64,000 nucleotides of DNA. It comes from Dermacentor variabilis. Lineage: Eukaryota; Arthropoda; Arachnida; Ixodida; Ixodidae. Below, in pieces: positions 10,708-20,570 of the stretch. The position numbers and the translations under genes were made by a program. The stretch lies in NCBI RefSeq assembly GCF_050947875.1, contig NC_134569.1, positions 36,493,277 to 36,557,276 of the forward strand. The letters run 5' to 3'. Position 1 is the first letter of the stretch, and the number at the start of each line of letters is the position of its first letter. The notes beneath the pieces are model-generated. The model was given only the letters and a program-made list of their open reading frames with translations, searched no databases and was not told the DNA's origin.

Positions 10708-13563
10708 TTGCCCCGTCACAAAACTTTAACAAATCGTCGACCCGCTCCACCGCACAATGTTCTCTCGTTTTCGATAATATTCACTAACATCCGTAGTCTT
10801 CTTCCAAAGCGCGAACTCATATCAAACATCATGTCGTCATCCGGGAGCAACATACTAATACTAACAGAAACTTGGCTAAATAGTGACGTAACGGATACGG
10901 AAATTTTGGCCGATTTACCCAACTTCGAAGTGTATCGAAACGATCGAAAAGGCAAACGGGGGGGGGGGGGGGGGCGGTGTTCTCGTTGCCATTCATCGAG
11001 GCATATCATGCCTGTTGTTGACGTCGCATCCGACATTGAAGCCATATGGCTCATCTGTCGCGCTCCCCCCGTAACAGTTCTGCTTGGCGTTTGCTACAGG
11101 CCCCCCCAGACTAATCCAGACTTCCCACGTCATCTCAACAACATTCTTCATAAACTTGTTTTCACATATCCAAATGCCCGTATTCTTCTTTTTGGTGATT
11201 TTAATTACCCGGATATTGATTGGCAGAACATAGCTAGTTCCACGATAACGTGTCATGCAGAGGCGAAGAACTTCATCGATGTCTGTTTAAATTTTAACCT
11301 CACTCAATTAATTTCCCAACCAACCCGTGTCTCACGAGAATCAGCAAACACGCTCGACCTGATACTAACCAGCAGCCCCGAGAATGCATCATCCATCAAT
11401 TACCTTCCTGAAATCAGCGATCACAAAGTCATGCATGCTTTATTCTCATTTACCTCGACTCAAAAACAGACATCCGATAAAACGATACAACTCTACGATA
11501 AGGGTAACTATAATGCAATAACTGAAGAACTTAACACCTTTTTTCCTGGATACGTATCCGCATTTCACACTCGCTCAATTCATGAAAACTGGCTGATATT
11601 CAAGAACAAATTAAATCATCTCACTAATATGTTCGTACCAAGGATTACCTTTCATACTAATCGCAATAAACCATGGTTTACCCAGCACTTAAAACGACTC
11701 AAAAACAAAAAGAAACGATTGTTTCGTACCGCCAAACGAAACGACACGCCTGCCGCATGGGGAAAATACTTCGAGGCCGAAAAATCATACCTACTTTCTG
11801 TTCGTAACGCCGAATACTCATTTTATCACAATGACTTACCAAACTTACTTATAAGAAGCCCCAAGCAATTCTGGCAAGTTTTAAACCCAACACATCCTCC
11901 CGATATTAAACTGACGAATTATTCAAATGAAGCGATGACTGACCATGAATGCGCAGAAATATTTAACCATGCATTCACATCTGTGTTCACTACCGAACTC
12001 GACGCACCTTCACAATTGCCGCCCTTTAACTTAGAAACCCCCATGCCGGCAGTCACGTTCGTCGAAGAAGGCATTTCATCCATAATTCATAATATGAAAC
12101 TTTCATCATCAGCTGGTATGGACCTGATTAATTCAAAGCTATTGAAAAATGTGGAATCAATTTGTGCATCATATTTATGTCTCATTTTCTCACAGTCACT
12201 CTCCTCAGGAATTTTGCCTCTTGATTGGAAAACGGGGAAGGTCGTTCCAGTCTACAAATCAGGTAACAGAGACTCGCCCTTGAATTACCGCCCCATTTCA
12301 TTGACTAGTGTGCCTTGTAAAATCATGGAACATGTCATCTACTCACAAATCGTAAACTTCTTGGACCAAAACCATTTTTTTCACCCTTCACAACATGGGT
12401 TTCGTAAGGACCTCTCTTGCGAAACCCAACTAGCGCTTTTCCTTCACGACTTGCACACTAATCTAGACCGTAATATGCAGACCGACGCCATCTTTCTTGA
12501 TTTCGCTAAAGCTTTTGACAAGGTTCCCCACCGCCGGCTATTACTAAAACTCTCAAAGCTGAACTTACCCCCTAATATTCTCAAATGGATTGAAGAATTC
12601 CTAACTAACCGTTCTCAGTCAGTCTATCTTAACGGCCATCTGTCTACATCTCTCCCGGTTACTTCAGGCGTCCCACAAGGTTCTGTCCTCGGTCCCCTCC
12701 TATTCTTAATATATATTAACGACTTGCCCCTGCATGTTTCCTGTAGTATTCGAATTTTCGCAGATGATTGTGTTATTTACCGCACCATTAATAACTGTCA
12801 CGATCAATACACTCTTCAGACAGAGCTTAACAACGTACTAAATTGGTGTAATAACTGGCTAATGTCCCTCAATCCTAGTAAATGTAAACTCATGTCCTTC
12901 ACTCGTCGTCACAATCCATACCTCTTTCATTATTTAATTTCTAACACACAGATTGAGCAAGTACAATCATATAAATATCTAGGAGTCACCCTCTCTTCTA
13001 ATCTATCATGGCAGGTTCATATCGGTAACATCATTTCAGCATCAAACAAAACACTCGGTTTTCTAAAACGTCACCTTCGTCTTGCCCCACCACGTGTTAA
13101 ATTGCTCGCGTATAAATCACTTATAAGACCCAAATTAGAATATGCATCCCCCATCTGCAGCCCACATCAAGCATATCTAATCACCGCATTGGAAGCTGTG
13201 CAGAATCGTGCTGCCCGATTCATTCATTCCTCATACTCATATGACGTCAGTGTTTCATCCTTGAAAGCTACATCCGGACTGTCACCCCTCTCTTTTCGTC
13301 GTCGCATTGCTAGCCTCACCCTTTATCACAAATTCTTTTATTCTCCTCTCAATCAAGCACCGTATATCACCGCCGCATCACGCATATCTCACCGCACCAG
13401 TCATCCCCTTCAAGTTGCCCGCCCACTATCACGTACTACTACGTTTTCAGTTTCGTTATTTCTTCGAGCAGCCACGGACTGGAACGGCCTACCCCATGAC
13501 ATCGTCGCCATCGCTTCAACACCTGCTTTTCAAGAACGCGTAACAGATCACCTTCAATGTTAA
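10708..13563 (+). CDS. LINE ORF2: AP-type endonuclease plus reverse transcriptase
   Basis: An open frame of 951 codons. Residues 22-242 form an apurinic-type endonuclease with TETWL (Glu54), FGDFN (Asp164, Asn166) and a SDH catalytic pair (Asp238-His239). The reverse transcriptase covers about 505-760, with FLDFAKAFDKV (motif A, Asp598), SGVPQGSVLGP (653-663) and FADD (684-687). The C-terminal part ends in the usual LINE tail around AATDWNGLP. The frame opens with TTG. The first ATG is at 10831, already inside the endonuclease, so ORF2 must be reached by readthrough, reinitiation or a non-AUG start. A run of 17 G (10958-10974) precedes about 15 residues that look out of frame (roughly 86-101), so the endonuclease is probably damaged. 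The enzyme would nick target DNA and copy its RNA there. Confidence 0.85.
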   Translation: MPRHKTLTNRRPAPPHNVLSFSIIFTNIRSLLPKRELISNIMSSSGSNILILTETWLNSDVTDTEILADLPNFEVYRNDRKGKRGGGGGRCSRCHSSRHIMPVVDVASDIEAIWLICRAPPVTVLLGVCYRPPQTNPDFPRHLNNILHKLVFTYPNARILLFGDFNYPDIDWQNIASSTITCHAEAKNFIDVCLNFNLTQLISQPTRVSRESANTLDLILTSSPENASSINYLPEISDHKVMHALFSFTSTQKQTSDKTIQLYDKGNYNAITEELNTFFPGYVSAFHTRSIHENWLIFKNKLNHLTNMFVPRITFHTNRNKPWFTQHLKRLKNKKKRLFRTAKRNDTPAAWGKYFEAEKSYLLSVRNAEYSFYHNDLPNLLIRSPKQFWQVLNPTHPPDIKLTNYSNEAMTDHECAEIFNHAFTSVFTTELDAPSQLPPFNLETPMPAVTFVEEGISSIIHNMKLSSSAGMDLINSKLLKNVESICASYLCLIFSQSLSSGILPLDWKTGKVVPVYKSGNRDSPLNYRPISLTSVPCKIMEHVIYSQIVNFLDQNHFFHPSQHGFRKDLSCETQLALFLHDLHTNLDRNMQTDAIFLDFAKAFDKVPHRRLLLKLSKLNLPPNILKWIEEFLTNRSQSVYLNGHLSTSLPVTSGVPQGSVLGPLLFLIYINDLPLHVSCSIRIFADDCVIYRTINNCHDQYTLQTELNNVLNWCNNWLMSLNPSKCKLMSFTRRHNPYLFHYLISNTQIEQVQSYKYLGVTLSSNLSWQVHIGNIISASNKTLGFLKRHLRLAPPRVKLLAYKSLIRPKLEYASPICSPHQAYLITALEAVQNRAARFIHSSYSYDVSVSSLKATSGLSPLSFRRRIASLTLYHKFFYSPLNQAPYITAASRISHRTSHPLQVARPLSRTTTFSVSLFLRAATDWNGLPHDIVAIASTPAFQERVTDHLQC

Positions 13564-13617
13564 ATCACTATCGCTGTTTTGTTTTCCTCACTACAAATGT
13601 AATCCCACCCCTTATGT

Positions 13618-13643
13618 AACACCCCCGGAAATGGGGGCCTTTA
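13618..13643 (+). promoter_or_regulatory. 3' UTR hairpin of the LINE
   Basis: CCCCC (13622-13626), loop GGAAAT, GGGGG (13633-13637), just before the AATAAA and the terminal ACTGA repeats. In several LINE groups a 3' stem-loop is what the reverse transcriptase recognises on its own RNA. That role is inferred here from position. Confidence 0.5.
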
Positions 13644-13819
13644 AGGAATAAAACTGAACTGAACTGAATCAGTGTAATTTTGATTAGCCAGCTCGCGCGA
13701 TTTTTTAGAAGTTTTTATATTGTTTGTCAGACTTGGTAATTTATTCTAATCTGATAGGACTTAATAATCGAATTAAAGAAATTATTGATTCGTGGAAATG
13801 AAAGTGGATGAAAAAAATT

Positions 13820-14709
13820 GGAGGACGCTTAAGCTTCGCCTTCAAGAGTGGAACGCGATAGCGTTATCGCACCCCGTTCGCACCGCCCACTCATTCGCTC
13901 GGCATGCTCTTGAGTAACACAATGACGAAACGTGCGCCTGAGCAAGCGGAACGAACCAAAGAACCCGGTGTCTCGGAAGGAGAAACGATCTACACGAGCC
14001 AAACGTCGTGATCAGCACGGACAGACGGGCCGCGACGCGCCATGAAGGCAGATGCGATCATGGGGCTGACGCCTCGATGGGATGGTCCTCTATCTCGCTT
14101 GGCAGCACCCCGCAGACGCATGACTCCTCGCCAGCAGCCCGGCACACATTGCAGGGGACGCTTTCCCACCAGACGCGCTACGGCGCAGCGATCACGTCAG
14201 AGGCGTCCCGCATTGGACGCTGCACTTAGCAATCGCGCTGTGAGCGGAAAGAGGAGCCGCGTCACGCGGGCGAGTGGCGCGCCAACTGCCGGGGCAGCGC
14301 CGTACATAGCGACGAGGGGGTCTTCTGTGTTTGCCGCAAGATGGCTCTGCGTGCGCGCCAAGCGCAGAAAAAATGTAGTTGAAAAGTAATTCGCTACGCG
14401 TTTAACTGCGACTTCTGTAATATGATAATGTAATGATATACACCGCAGTATAACTTCCTACGGCCAGTTTCTAAGGTAACACCGCATTCACCAGAGGCGA
14501 TTTTGTCCCACTTTGAAGCGTTGAACTCATGGCTAAGTGTTAGCGTCTCCGTTTCACACTCCAGAGACCCTGGTTCAATTCCCACCCAGCCCATCTTGCA
14601 AGTTGTTTTTATTTATGAATTGCCTTGTGCCATTTTTCGCTCGCGGCCAACGCCGCCGCCGACACCGGCTTTTCTGCGACACGAGCTCCTTAATGCTATC
14701 GCGTTAAAA
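13820..14709. mobile_element. Composite non-autonomous element with tRNA-like insert
   Basis: The left side contains AACGCGATAGCGTTA (13852-13866) and the right side the near inverted copy TAATGCTATCGCGTT (14691-14705), consistent with diverged terminal or subterminal inverted repeats. Inside, 14527-14590 reads like a tRNA-derived segment, with an A-box-like TGGCTAAGTGTTAGCG and a B-box-like GGTTCAATTCC. A GC-rich stretch (about 14000-14360) has open frames with no domain. Borders and superfamily are uncertain. Confidence 0.4.
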
Positions 14710-14715
14710 CAACTT

Positions 14716-14786
14716 GCCGCAGTTGGGGAACAAACGCACGTCTTCGCATTACGCATGCGATGCTCTGCCAATTGAGCTACCGCGGC
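14716..14786 (-). repeat. tRNA-like SINE head or tRNA pseudogene
   Basis: On the minus strand, starting at 14786, the sequence gives a 7-bp acceptor arm (GCCGCGG with CTGCGGC, one G-T pair), a D-arm TAGCTCAATTGGCAGAGC that fits an RNA polymerase III A box, and an anticodon stem TCGCA/TGCGA. Loop position 33 is G instead of the invariant T, and the T-arm is degenerate, so this is a tRNA-derived repeat rather than a working tRNA gene. Confidence 0.55.
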
Positions 14787-14872
14787 GCCGTTTTGCCATC
14801 CACTTTTTGGGGTATTTATGTGTTACTGCTAGAACTAACCCTGGGAGTTCTGGTAGTAATACGTAGCAGAAA

Positions 14873-15110
14873 GGGTACCTAGTGGTTGTGGCGTTGCGTT
14901 GCTATAGACACGAGTTCGTAGGTTCAAATTCCAGCCACGGCGGCGGCATTTCGATGAGGGCGAAATGCAAGAACGCTCGCGTGCGTAAATTTACTTGCAT
15001 GGTAAAGAATCTCAGGTGGTCAAAATTAATCCGGAGCCCTCCACTACCGCTTGCCTCACAATCATATTGTGGTTTCGATGCGTGATACTCCAGAATACAA
15101 TTTTTAATTT
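14873..15110 (+). mobile_element. Ruka-type tRNA-derived SINE, copy 1
   Basis: A tRNA-like head with B box GGTTCAAATTCC (about 14921-14932) is followed by the characteristic body: GGCATTTCGATGAGGGCGAA, then CAGGTGGTCAAAATTAATCC, then CCTCCACTACCG and a T-rich end. The same blocks in the same order occur in the copies at 31.8 and 40.6 kb. I recognise them as the tick SINE Ruka. The copy is diverged and its head is mutated. Confidence 0.8.
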
Positions 15111-15483
15111 CCGCCCTCGCATTTCGGGCGCTGGCAGTGCAGCTTGATCGGCGCTTTTGAGCAGGGATGATCAGTTCATGCTTTGCGCGCAAACGAGGAG
15201 CCCTTAGCGTTCCCCCAGTGGTAACAAAATTGATCAACACTCTTGTGACTTGTGTTATTTATGCTACTTGCTATATTCGTACTTTACAGCTAGATGAAGC
15301 AAGCTCGAAGGCGCGGACGGCTGGGAGGAAACGGCACGCTGTCTGATCGATCAAGTGCCCTGATAGTAGCTCACATATAAGCTTCACTCATAAAATGCTA
15401 GCTAGTAATGCTTCATGCCCGAAAAATGGTGCCTAGACAAACCCTGCCCTTGGGCCGAATTTAAGCGTTCGGGTCTGTGCATC

Positions 15484-15558
15484 AGTAGCGTAGCCAGAAA
15501 GTTTTTTCGGGGCAGGGAGGCACGTGCACAGCGTGCCACCCTCTAGCTACGCCACTCC
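15484..15558. repeat. Short MITE-like repeat with inverted ends
   Basis: AGTAGCGTAGCCAGAAA at the left and TAGCTACGCCACT at the right form short inverted ends around about 45 bp. A second, longer copy with the same ends lies at about 21117-21332. Confidence 0.5.
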
Positions 15559-15676
15559 TATGCACATGTCTAGCTCCAGAGGCAGTCTCCTGCTGTATTA
15601 GGGTGGATTACAGTTTTGCCTTTCATGAACCTTCCTCCAACTAATCGGCTTCTACAGAACTGACCTGCCGTATTAA

Positions 15677-16400
15677 GAGGAAGCTTTAGCTCGGGTGCTC
15701 CTATCTAAGTACATGTAAAAAGAGAATTCGTTTTTCTCGGCAACCACTGCACCAAATTTGATGAGGTTTGTTGCATTTAAAAGACAAACTTAAAATCTAG
15801 TGACTGTTGGTTTCGAATTTTCGAGTTAGATTGTCATTTTTTTATAAAAAATTGGCAAAAATCGAAAATTTTCAAAAAACGAAACTATCAAGTTTACAAC
15901 TCTGTAACTCAACCATTAAAAATGATAATACAATTCTGTGAATTGCATCTAATAGTACATCTAAAGCGGACAAAATTGATATGTGACACATGAATATAAA
16001 AAAATTTAATCATAAGGAAATACAACTTTTGCAAAACCGTTGTAACCAACGTAACAAATTCACGTAAGATGTAGAATGACATATTAAATTTGTCCGCTTT
16101 GAATGATCTAATGGATGCCGTTTACAGAACCGCGATATCAGTTCTTGATGCAGAGCTATGAATTTGTAAACTTCGTGCTTCTATTTTTTTCAAGCGCTCA
16201 AATATTTGAAAATAGTTTTATCAGAATTCAAGCCCTAAATCAAAATTCCGCTTCCAACAGTCACTAGAATTTACCTTTCTCTTTCAAATGCAACAAATTT
16301 CATCAAAATCTGTCCAGGAGTTATCTCATAAAAACGTTTTTGCGTTTTACATGTATTTGAATAGGCCGCGTCGGAGTTGGGCCCGAGCTAAAGCTTCCTC
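15677..16400. mobile_element. 724-bp foldback element flanked by TTAA
   Basis: Perfect 19-bp terminal inverted repeats, GAGGAAGCTTTAGCTCGGG, are flanked on both sides by TTAA (15673-15676 and 16401-16404). The inverted similarity continues through almost the whole element: for example TTGTTGCATTTAAAAG near 15769 pairs with CTTTCAAATGCAACAA near 16280, GACTGTTGG near 15802 with CCAACAGTC near 16255, and AAAGCGGACAAAATT near 15963 with AAATTTGTCCGCTTT near 16085. There is no coding frame. TTAA duplication is typical of piggyBac-type transposition, so this is best read as a non-autonomous foldback/MITE of that type; the superfamily is inferred from the target site only. Confidence 0.8.
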
Positions 16401-16404
16401 TTAA

Positions 16405-17035
16405 GCCTGTACCACAATGCAGAAGTGCAAAGGTTTGTTGTTGTTTTCGTGACATATTTTGAGACTAACAGGATGTCAAAATTTACCTTATGCTCCCTTC
16501 GTATTTTAAGTAATGTTTAAACACAACTGTTTCTAAGCTGACCTGAAAACGTTAATCTAAACTTATGTGGCTACCTTTCGTTTGGTTAACCCCGGTTGTC
16601 AGTTAAGGGAAAGCTGAGCGGCGACAGTTCGGCACTTCGCTATGTGCCGGAAGCGCGTTATGTTTCGAAATTAGCGGATTATATGCATGCGTATTACTTT
16701 CTGAGCCCACTTCACTGTGTTACCCGTATTGACATGCATCTGCTCACAAGTGGCAGTATTTAATATTAGTACATGCAAAAGCACAAAGGAAACATTGTAT
16801 GCTTGTCTGCATTACTTATCGAGAGTAGCAAACCAAAATACCTATCTTGGAGCATTAAATATGCAACGTGAAAGGTTCAACGTGAAAAGTTCAACGTGAA
16901 GAGACACTAAAATGCGCACACGCGCAAATGGTGTTCCAGCTCAGATGCAGAAAGCCTTGAGAGGAGAAGGTTTCTCTGCAGATGCCATGAAATCAGTGGG
17001 CAATGAAATCAGCGGAGCAACCAGGCGCGCGTCTG
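16405..17035. other. Intergenic DNA, nothing recognised
   Basis: No coding or repeat structure was recognised apart from a small direct repeat of AAAGTTCAACGTGA-type sequence near 16870-16900. Confidence 0.35.
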
Positions 17036-17345
17036 GTCGCTCGAGGCACTTTGCGTGTATTTGTTGGCTTCTTTCACGCTCGGAAAAAACACTTTAAGTA
17101 GCACGTATTGAGCAACATAAAACTGTATCGCGAGTTTTTCATGTCGCTCTACAACTTTCTAATTGACAAGATTAATTATGATATTTTAGAAGTTGATTAA
17201 TAAATAAGACTAATTATCTAATTAGACGGGATGGAAAAAATAATTTCAGTATGTAAAAGCGACGGCAAACACTACAGTGGTTCTGTCCAGCTCGTGTCAT
17301 TCGCATAATTTTGAACTCTGGCTAAAGTTAGCTGGGTATAGCTTC
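17036..17345 (+). repeat. Dispersed repeat, copy A
   Basis: Aligns by eye with 22052-22480 in the same orientation. Shared blocks include CTCGAGGCAC, ACGCTCGGAAAAA, a TTTTTCATGT-type block, GTTGATTAAT, a GGCGGGATG/GACGGGATG block, AGCGACGGCAAACA and TTCTGTCCAGC. It is non-coding. The element class is unknown. Confidence 0.6.
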
Positions 17346-17778
17346 GGTAACTGGGAAGGACAAATGCGATGTATGATGTTTGTCAAGAGAAGAGTAGGGA
17401 CAAGAGATGTACGTACAGATAAGTACTATGTAAACACATATCAAAATACTTTTGAGCATTCTCTTACCATCTTAATAAATTTTCTTTTTCTTCTCTTACC
17501 ATCTGTGTCACAGTGGCACGTACACACACGATGGCACATACCCAATGGGTCAAGAATGGGCAGCCCAAGTATAGGTATCTTAAGAAGATCAATGGTGGCG
17601 TTGAATATCATGCGCTATTTCATTTAAAGGTTCATGTGTACTTCACAGGTATTCATTAGCTAACACCGTATGTAGAATACAGCATTTATGCTTTGATTTA
17701 TTATTTTATTAGGTTGAAGCAGAAGTCGAAATTCAATATTGAGTGGCTTTTTCGTAATTTGTTGCGCGCTTGATTTCC
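17346..17778. other. Intergenic DNA, nothing recognised
   Basis: AT-rich, with one 116-codon frame (17277-17627) that overlaps the repeat before it and shows no domain. Confidence 0.35.
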
Positions 17779-18022
17779 TGCCGCCGCGGCAGCGTTTCCG
17801 TTGAGGTGAAACGCAAAAACGATCGCGTGTTTGTTTATTTATTTGTTTGTTTTTGTTATTTATTTATTTATATATTTATTCAAGTTACAACTAAAGGCCC
17901 TCTGATTCGGGGTATTACAAAGAGGGGGCAGGCCTACTAAATAAATACACTGCGGGTGATGAAAATTAATCCTGAGTGCTCCACTACGGTGTTCCTCATA
18001 GCTATGGGTTTTTGTGTTTTCG
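17779..18022 (+). mobile_element. Ruka-type SINE, copy 2, interrupted
   Basis: Starts at a CCGCCGCGGCAGCG block equivalent to the end of the tRNA-like head, continues as TTGAGGTGAAACGCAAAAAC, breaks at about 17828 and resumes at about 17950 with the GATGAAAATTAATCCTGAGT, CCTCCAC... type 3' body. The A and B boxes are missing, so it is 5'-truncated and dead. Confidence 0.65.
17828..17950 (-). mobile_element. LINE 3'-end fragment inside the SINE
   Basis: Read on the minus strand it has a hairpin-forming stretch (CCCTCTTTG...CAGAGGG type) followed by AATAAATATATAAATAAATA, i.e. a LINE 3' UTR ending in AAAT-type tandem repeats. About 120 bp survive. The same kind of tail ends the LINE at 51.6-54 kb. 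Confidence 0.5.
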
Positions 18023-19560
18023 GGAACTCAATAGGGACTGAGCGCGAGCTATATATGGTACTATACCTTCATGGGGAAACAACGCGAAAATAACACGGAC
18101 TGTAGAGCAGAACATTCAAACGAACCACTCTCGATAATTAAGCAACTATAGAAGCTGAGCGTATATATCTTCAGAATGATGTGCGTAGCCTCTATGCCAT
18201 GCGCCTAAAGACGCCAGCTCGATAGAATGAGGCATACGCGACAACCTTTGCGCTGACGTTGACTTCAGCTCTCGTCCTTGTATTCTTCTCTCGTCCGTGT
18301 TTTTCTAGCACTGCTTCACCATGAAGGTTTTCACGAGTTTATTTTGGGGCGAAATCGGAGTGTGTACATCTCAATTATTACTTTCCGCGATAAGTTTTTC
18401 GGAACTTTCTTCTACGGTGCAGTGGAATTCGCAGTAAGCATGCTGTCGAAGTCAGCTCAAAGGATGTCGCGGATGCGTCATTCCATCGACTTAGCGGCAA
18501 CTGCAGTCGCATGACGTATATGCTATCCGCATCTTGCTGAAAATATACACTCATATTCTATAGTTCCTTAATTATTAAGATTGGATCATTTGAATTTTTC
18601 TCAAATTGGGAAGACCAGCTTGATGAGCAAATTAAATGAGGAACTTGTTGCCACGGCGATCGCCTTCAGCTTCTCACACTTTCTTCCTCGAATGTAGTTG
18701 GGGCGAGTTAACGGGATTAAGGCTTAATACCAAGAAATTCTGAGCTTTCGGATAAATCTAAATCATCAGTTTTGTTAGTCGTTTCTATATTCTTTTTTGT
18801 CGGTATGTATTTCTAGGATTATATCGCATTATTCAGAAAACTCAGAACGCTGATAACCCACTTCGCAGTTTCGAGATATTAAAGCGTGCAACTTAACCTT
18901 TACTTTTCGTCGCAGTGTTTTACTGCCAAATGGACACGAGGTAGCCGTCTCTAGCAGTCGCTTTCGGCCTGGTCTGTTAAAACGGCAGATGTATGCAGCC
19001 CGTGCGTCCGGTCAGAAACTGCTCTTAAACACCGCCTTTTCACTTCCAACGTTACTTTTTGTCGAGAGGAAGCGAAGTCGCGTGCGCTTTCTACGCTGAT
19101 ACAGGAATGAGCGCAGCGACGACTGTCGTGAAGGGGCTCTCAAGCAGTAATCATCACCCATGCAGAAAAGGTAAAGCAGCTGCTGGCATCTATATGAAAG
19201 AAATGTGTTGGGGGTGTGGTTGCGAACGCATGTCAATGACATAAGTTGCAAGTCATTGTTTCCTTTACTTCCATGCCGGATAAGTATACTCTCGACTCCA
19301 GCAGGGCGCCGTTACATACGTTGTTTTGGCGATGTCGGCAGTGTCAGGTGGGCCTGTTCGATCGCTTGTTCCTGACAGTGCCGGATTGCCCGGTGAGGGG
19401 GACACTTTCAGCCGATGAGCGTTGTGTATGCACCGTCTCGGCTATCTCCTGGACGGTCCGGGACGACAAATCGAAGAGGCCCACATATGTTAACCCATTC
19501 TAGCGTGCCGCGTGGCTCTTTACTAATTCCACATATTCCTGCCTGATTCGTCTCTGCGTA
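18023..19560. other. Intergenic DNA, nothing recognised
   Basis: Short open frames only (for example 18278-18514 and 19246-19503). None shows a domain, signal peptide or repeat. Confidence 0.35.
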
Positions 19561-20570
19561 TTTGTCTGCCTAGAGCGAGTGATGACTAAGGAAGCAGCAC
19601 CACCTCATGCAACTTGCCTGCAAGATAAAAAATTGCCCTGAGAAGATGGGTTGGGGGGGGATGCAAAAGATCTGTGCTGAAGCTGCGCTGCTCGGGCCTG
19701 CTGCGCCCCTTGCAAGCGCGGCACAGGCGCCCTCTGATCCTTCTCTTGTACGCGGCGAAATGAAATTTGCAGTCATTTGCAGAAATATCGCAATCTTCCG
19801 CAACGCCGAGTGGACCCGTGCGAGCAAGTACACAGACGAACATCGCTCGAGACAGAGTGCCGATAGCTCCGTTGTTCTTTCTTTTTCCGTCTGCCGAAGG
19901 GAACTGCGCGGCGGGCGGGTCAAAGTAAGAGGGTTATTCGGATGATTGTATTTTTGCCGCCGCCTCCGCCACCGCTTTTGTTCGCCGCGCGGCGAGCCTT
20001 CGTCCGAAGAAGTGGTGGCGGTGGCCGAGACCGGGCGGCGTATTATGATCTGCCGACGGCCTGCTGCTGTGCTGCCTCCGCAATTGCTGTTCCCGGCCAC
20101 ACGCCGCCGCCCGAGCAGGATGGAAAACTGAGTCAAGGAAACTTAGTCTGTATTCAACGCCTTCGCCTGGCTTCCGAGAGGCGAGGCAGAGAAGGAGGAC
20201 GTGGGAGAGGCAGGGCGGCTGTCGAGAGCTTGCCTTATTTCCCAAGTGGCCCCCGACTCCCCTCTGGCACCGCTGGCGCGGCGGCAGCCAGCCAGCGAGC
20301 GGCTCGGCCCTGCCGCAGACGCCGCGGCCTGCTCCCTTCTTTCACGGCGTTCCGAGCGCTGGTGTTGGCGTTTGAACGAGTGCGTGCGATCTGGTCGCGT
20401 AGCAGCATTTGGAAGTACGTTCATCCGCCAACCCAACAGGCGGATTCGAGCAGCGCCTGCAGCACAATATGGAGAGCGAGCATTCGTCTCTGCGTTGGCA
20501 GGCCGGCTGACCGGGGAGTTCGTCTCCGCCAAGACGCGTGATCGGCCGCAAGGCAGTGTTATACAGCATA
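19561..20570. other. GC-rich, CpG-dense island
   Basis: About 1 kb with clearly higher GC and many CG dinucleotides than the surroundings, giving overlapping open frames on all sides (up to 228 codons) that show no domain. In an arthropod genome such an island can mark a promoter or first exon, but no conserved coding sequence or convincing splice structure was found. It is described by composition only. Confidence 0.4.

Larger units (their letters stand above)
10425..13668 (+). mobile_element. 5'-truncated CR1/jockey-type LINE
   Basis: A non-LTR retrotransposon copy flanked by a 7-bp target duplication TCAGTGT (10418-10424 and 13669-13675). It contains the end of ORF1, a nearly complete ORF2 (endonuclease and reverse transcriptase, no RNase H), a short 3' UTR with a C5/G5 hairpin (13622-13637), an AATAAA and a terminal run of ACTGA-type pentamers (13651-13668) instead of poly(A). 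Short tandem repeats at the 3' end and an RT with GVPQGSVLGP and FADD motifs fit CR1/jockey-group LINEs. ORF2 being open over 950 codons suggests a fairly recent insertion. Confidence 0.88.

Noticed and set aside
14716..14786. Functional tRNA gene
   Set aside because: The base before the anticodon is G rather than T and the T-arm is degenerate.
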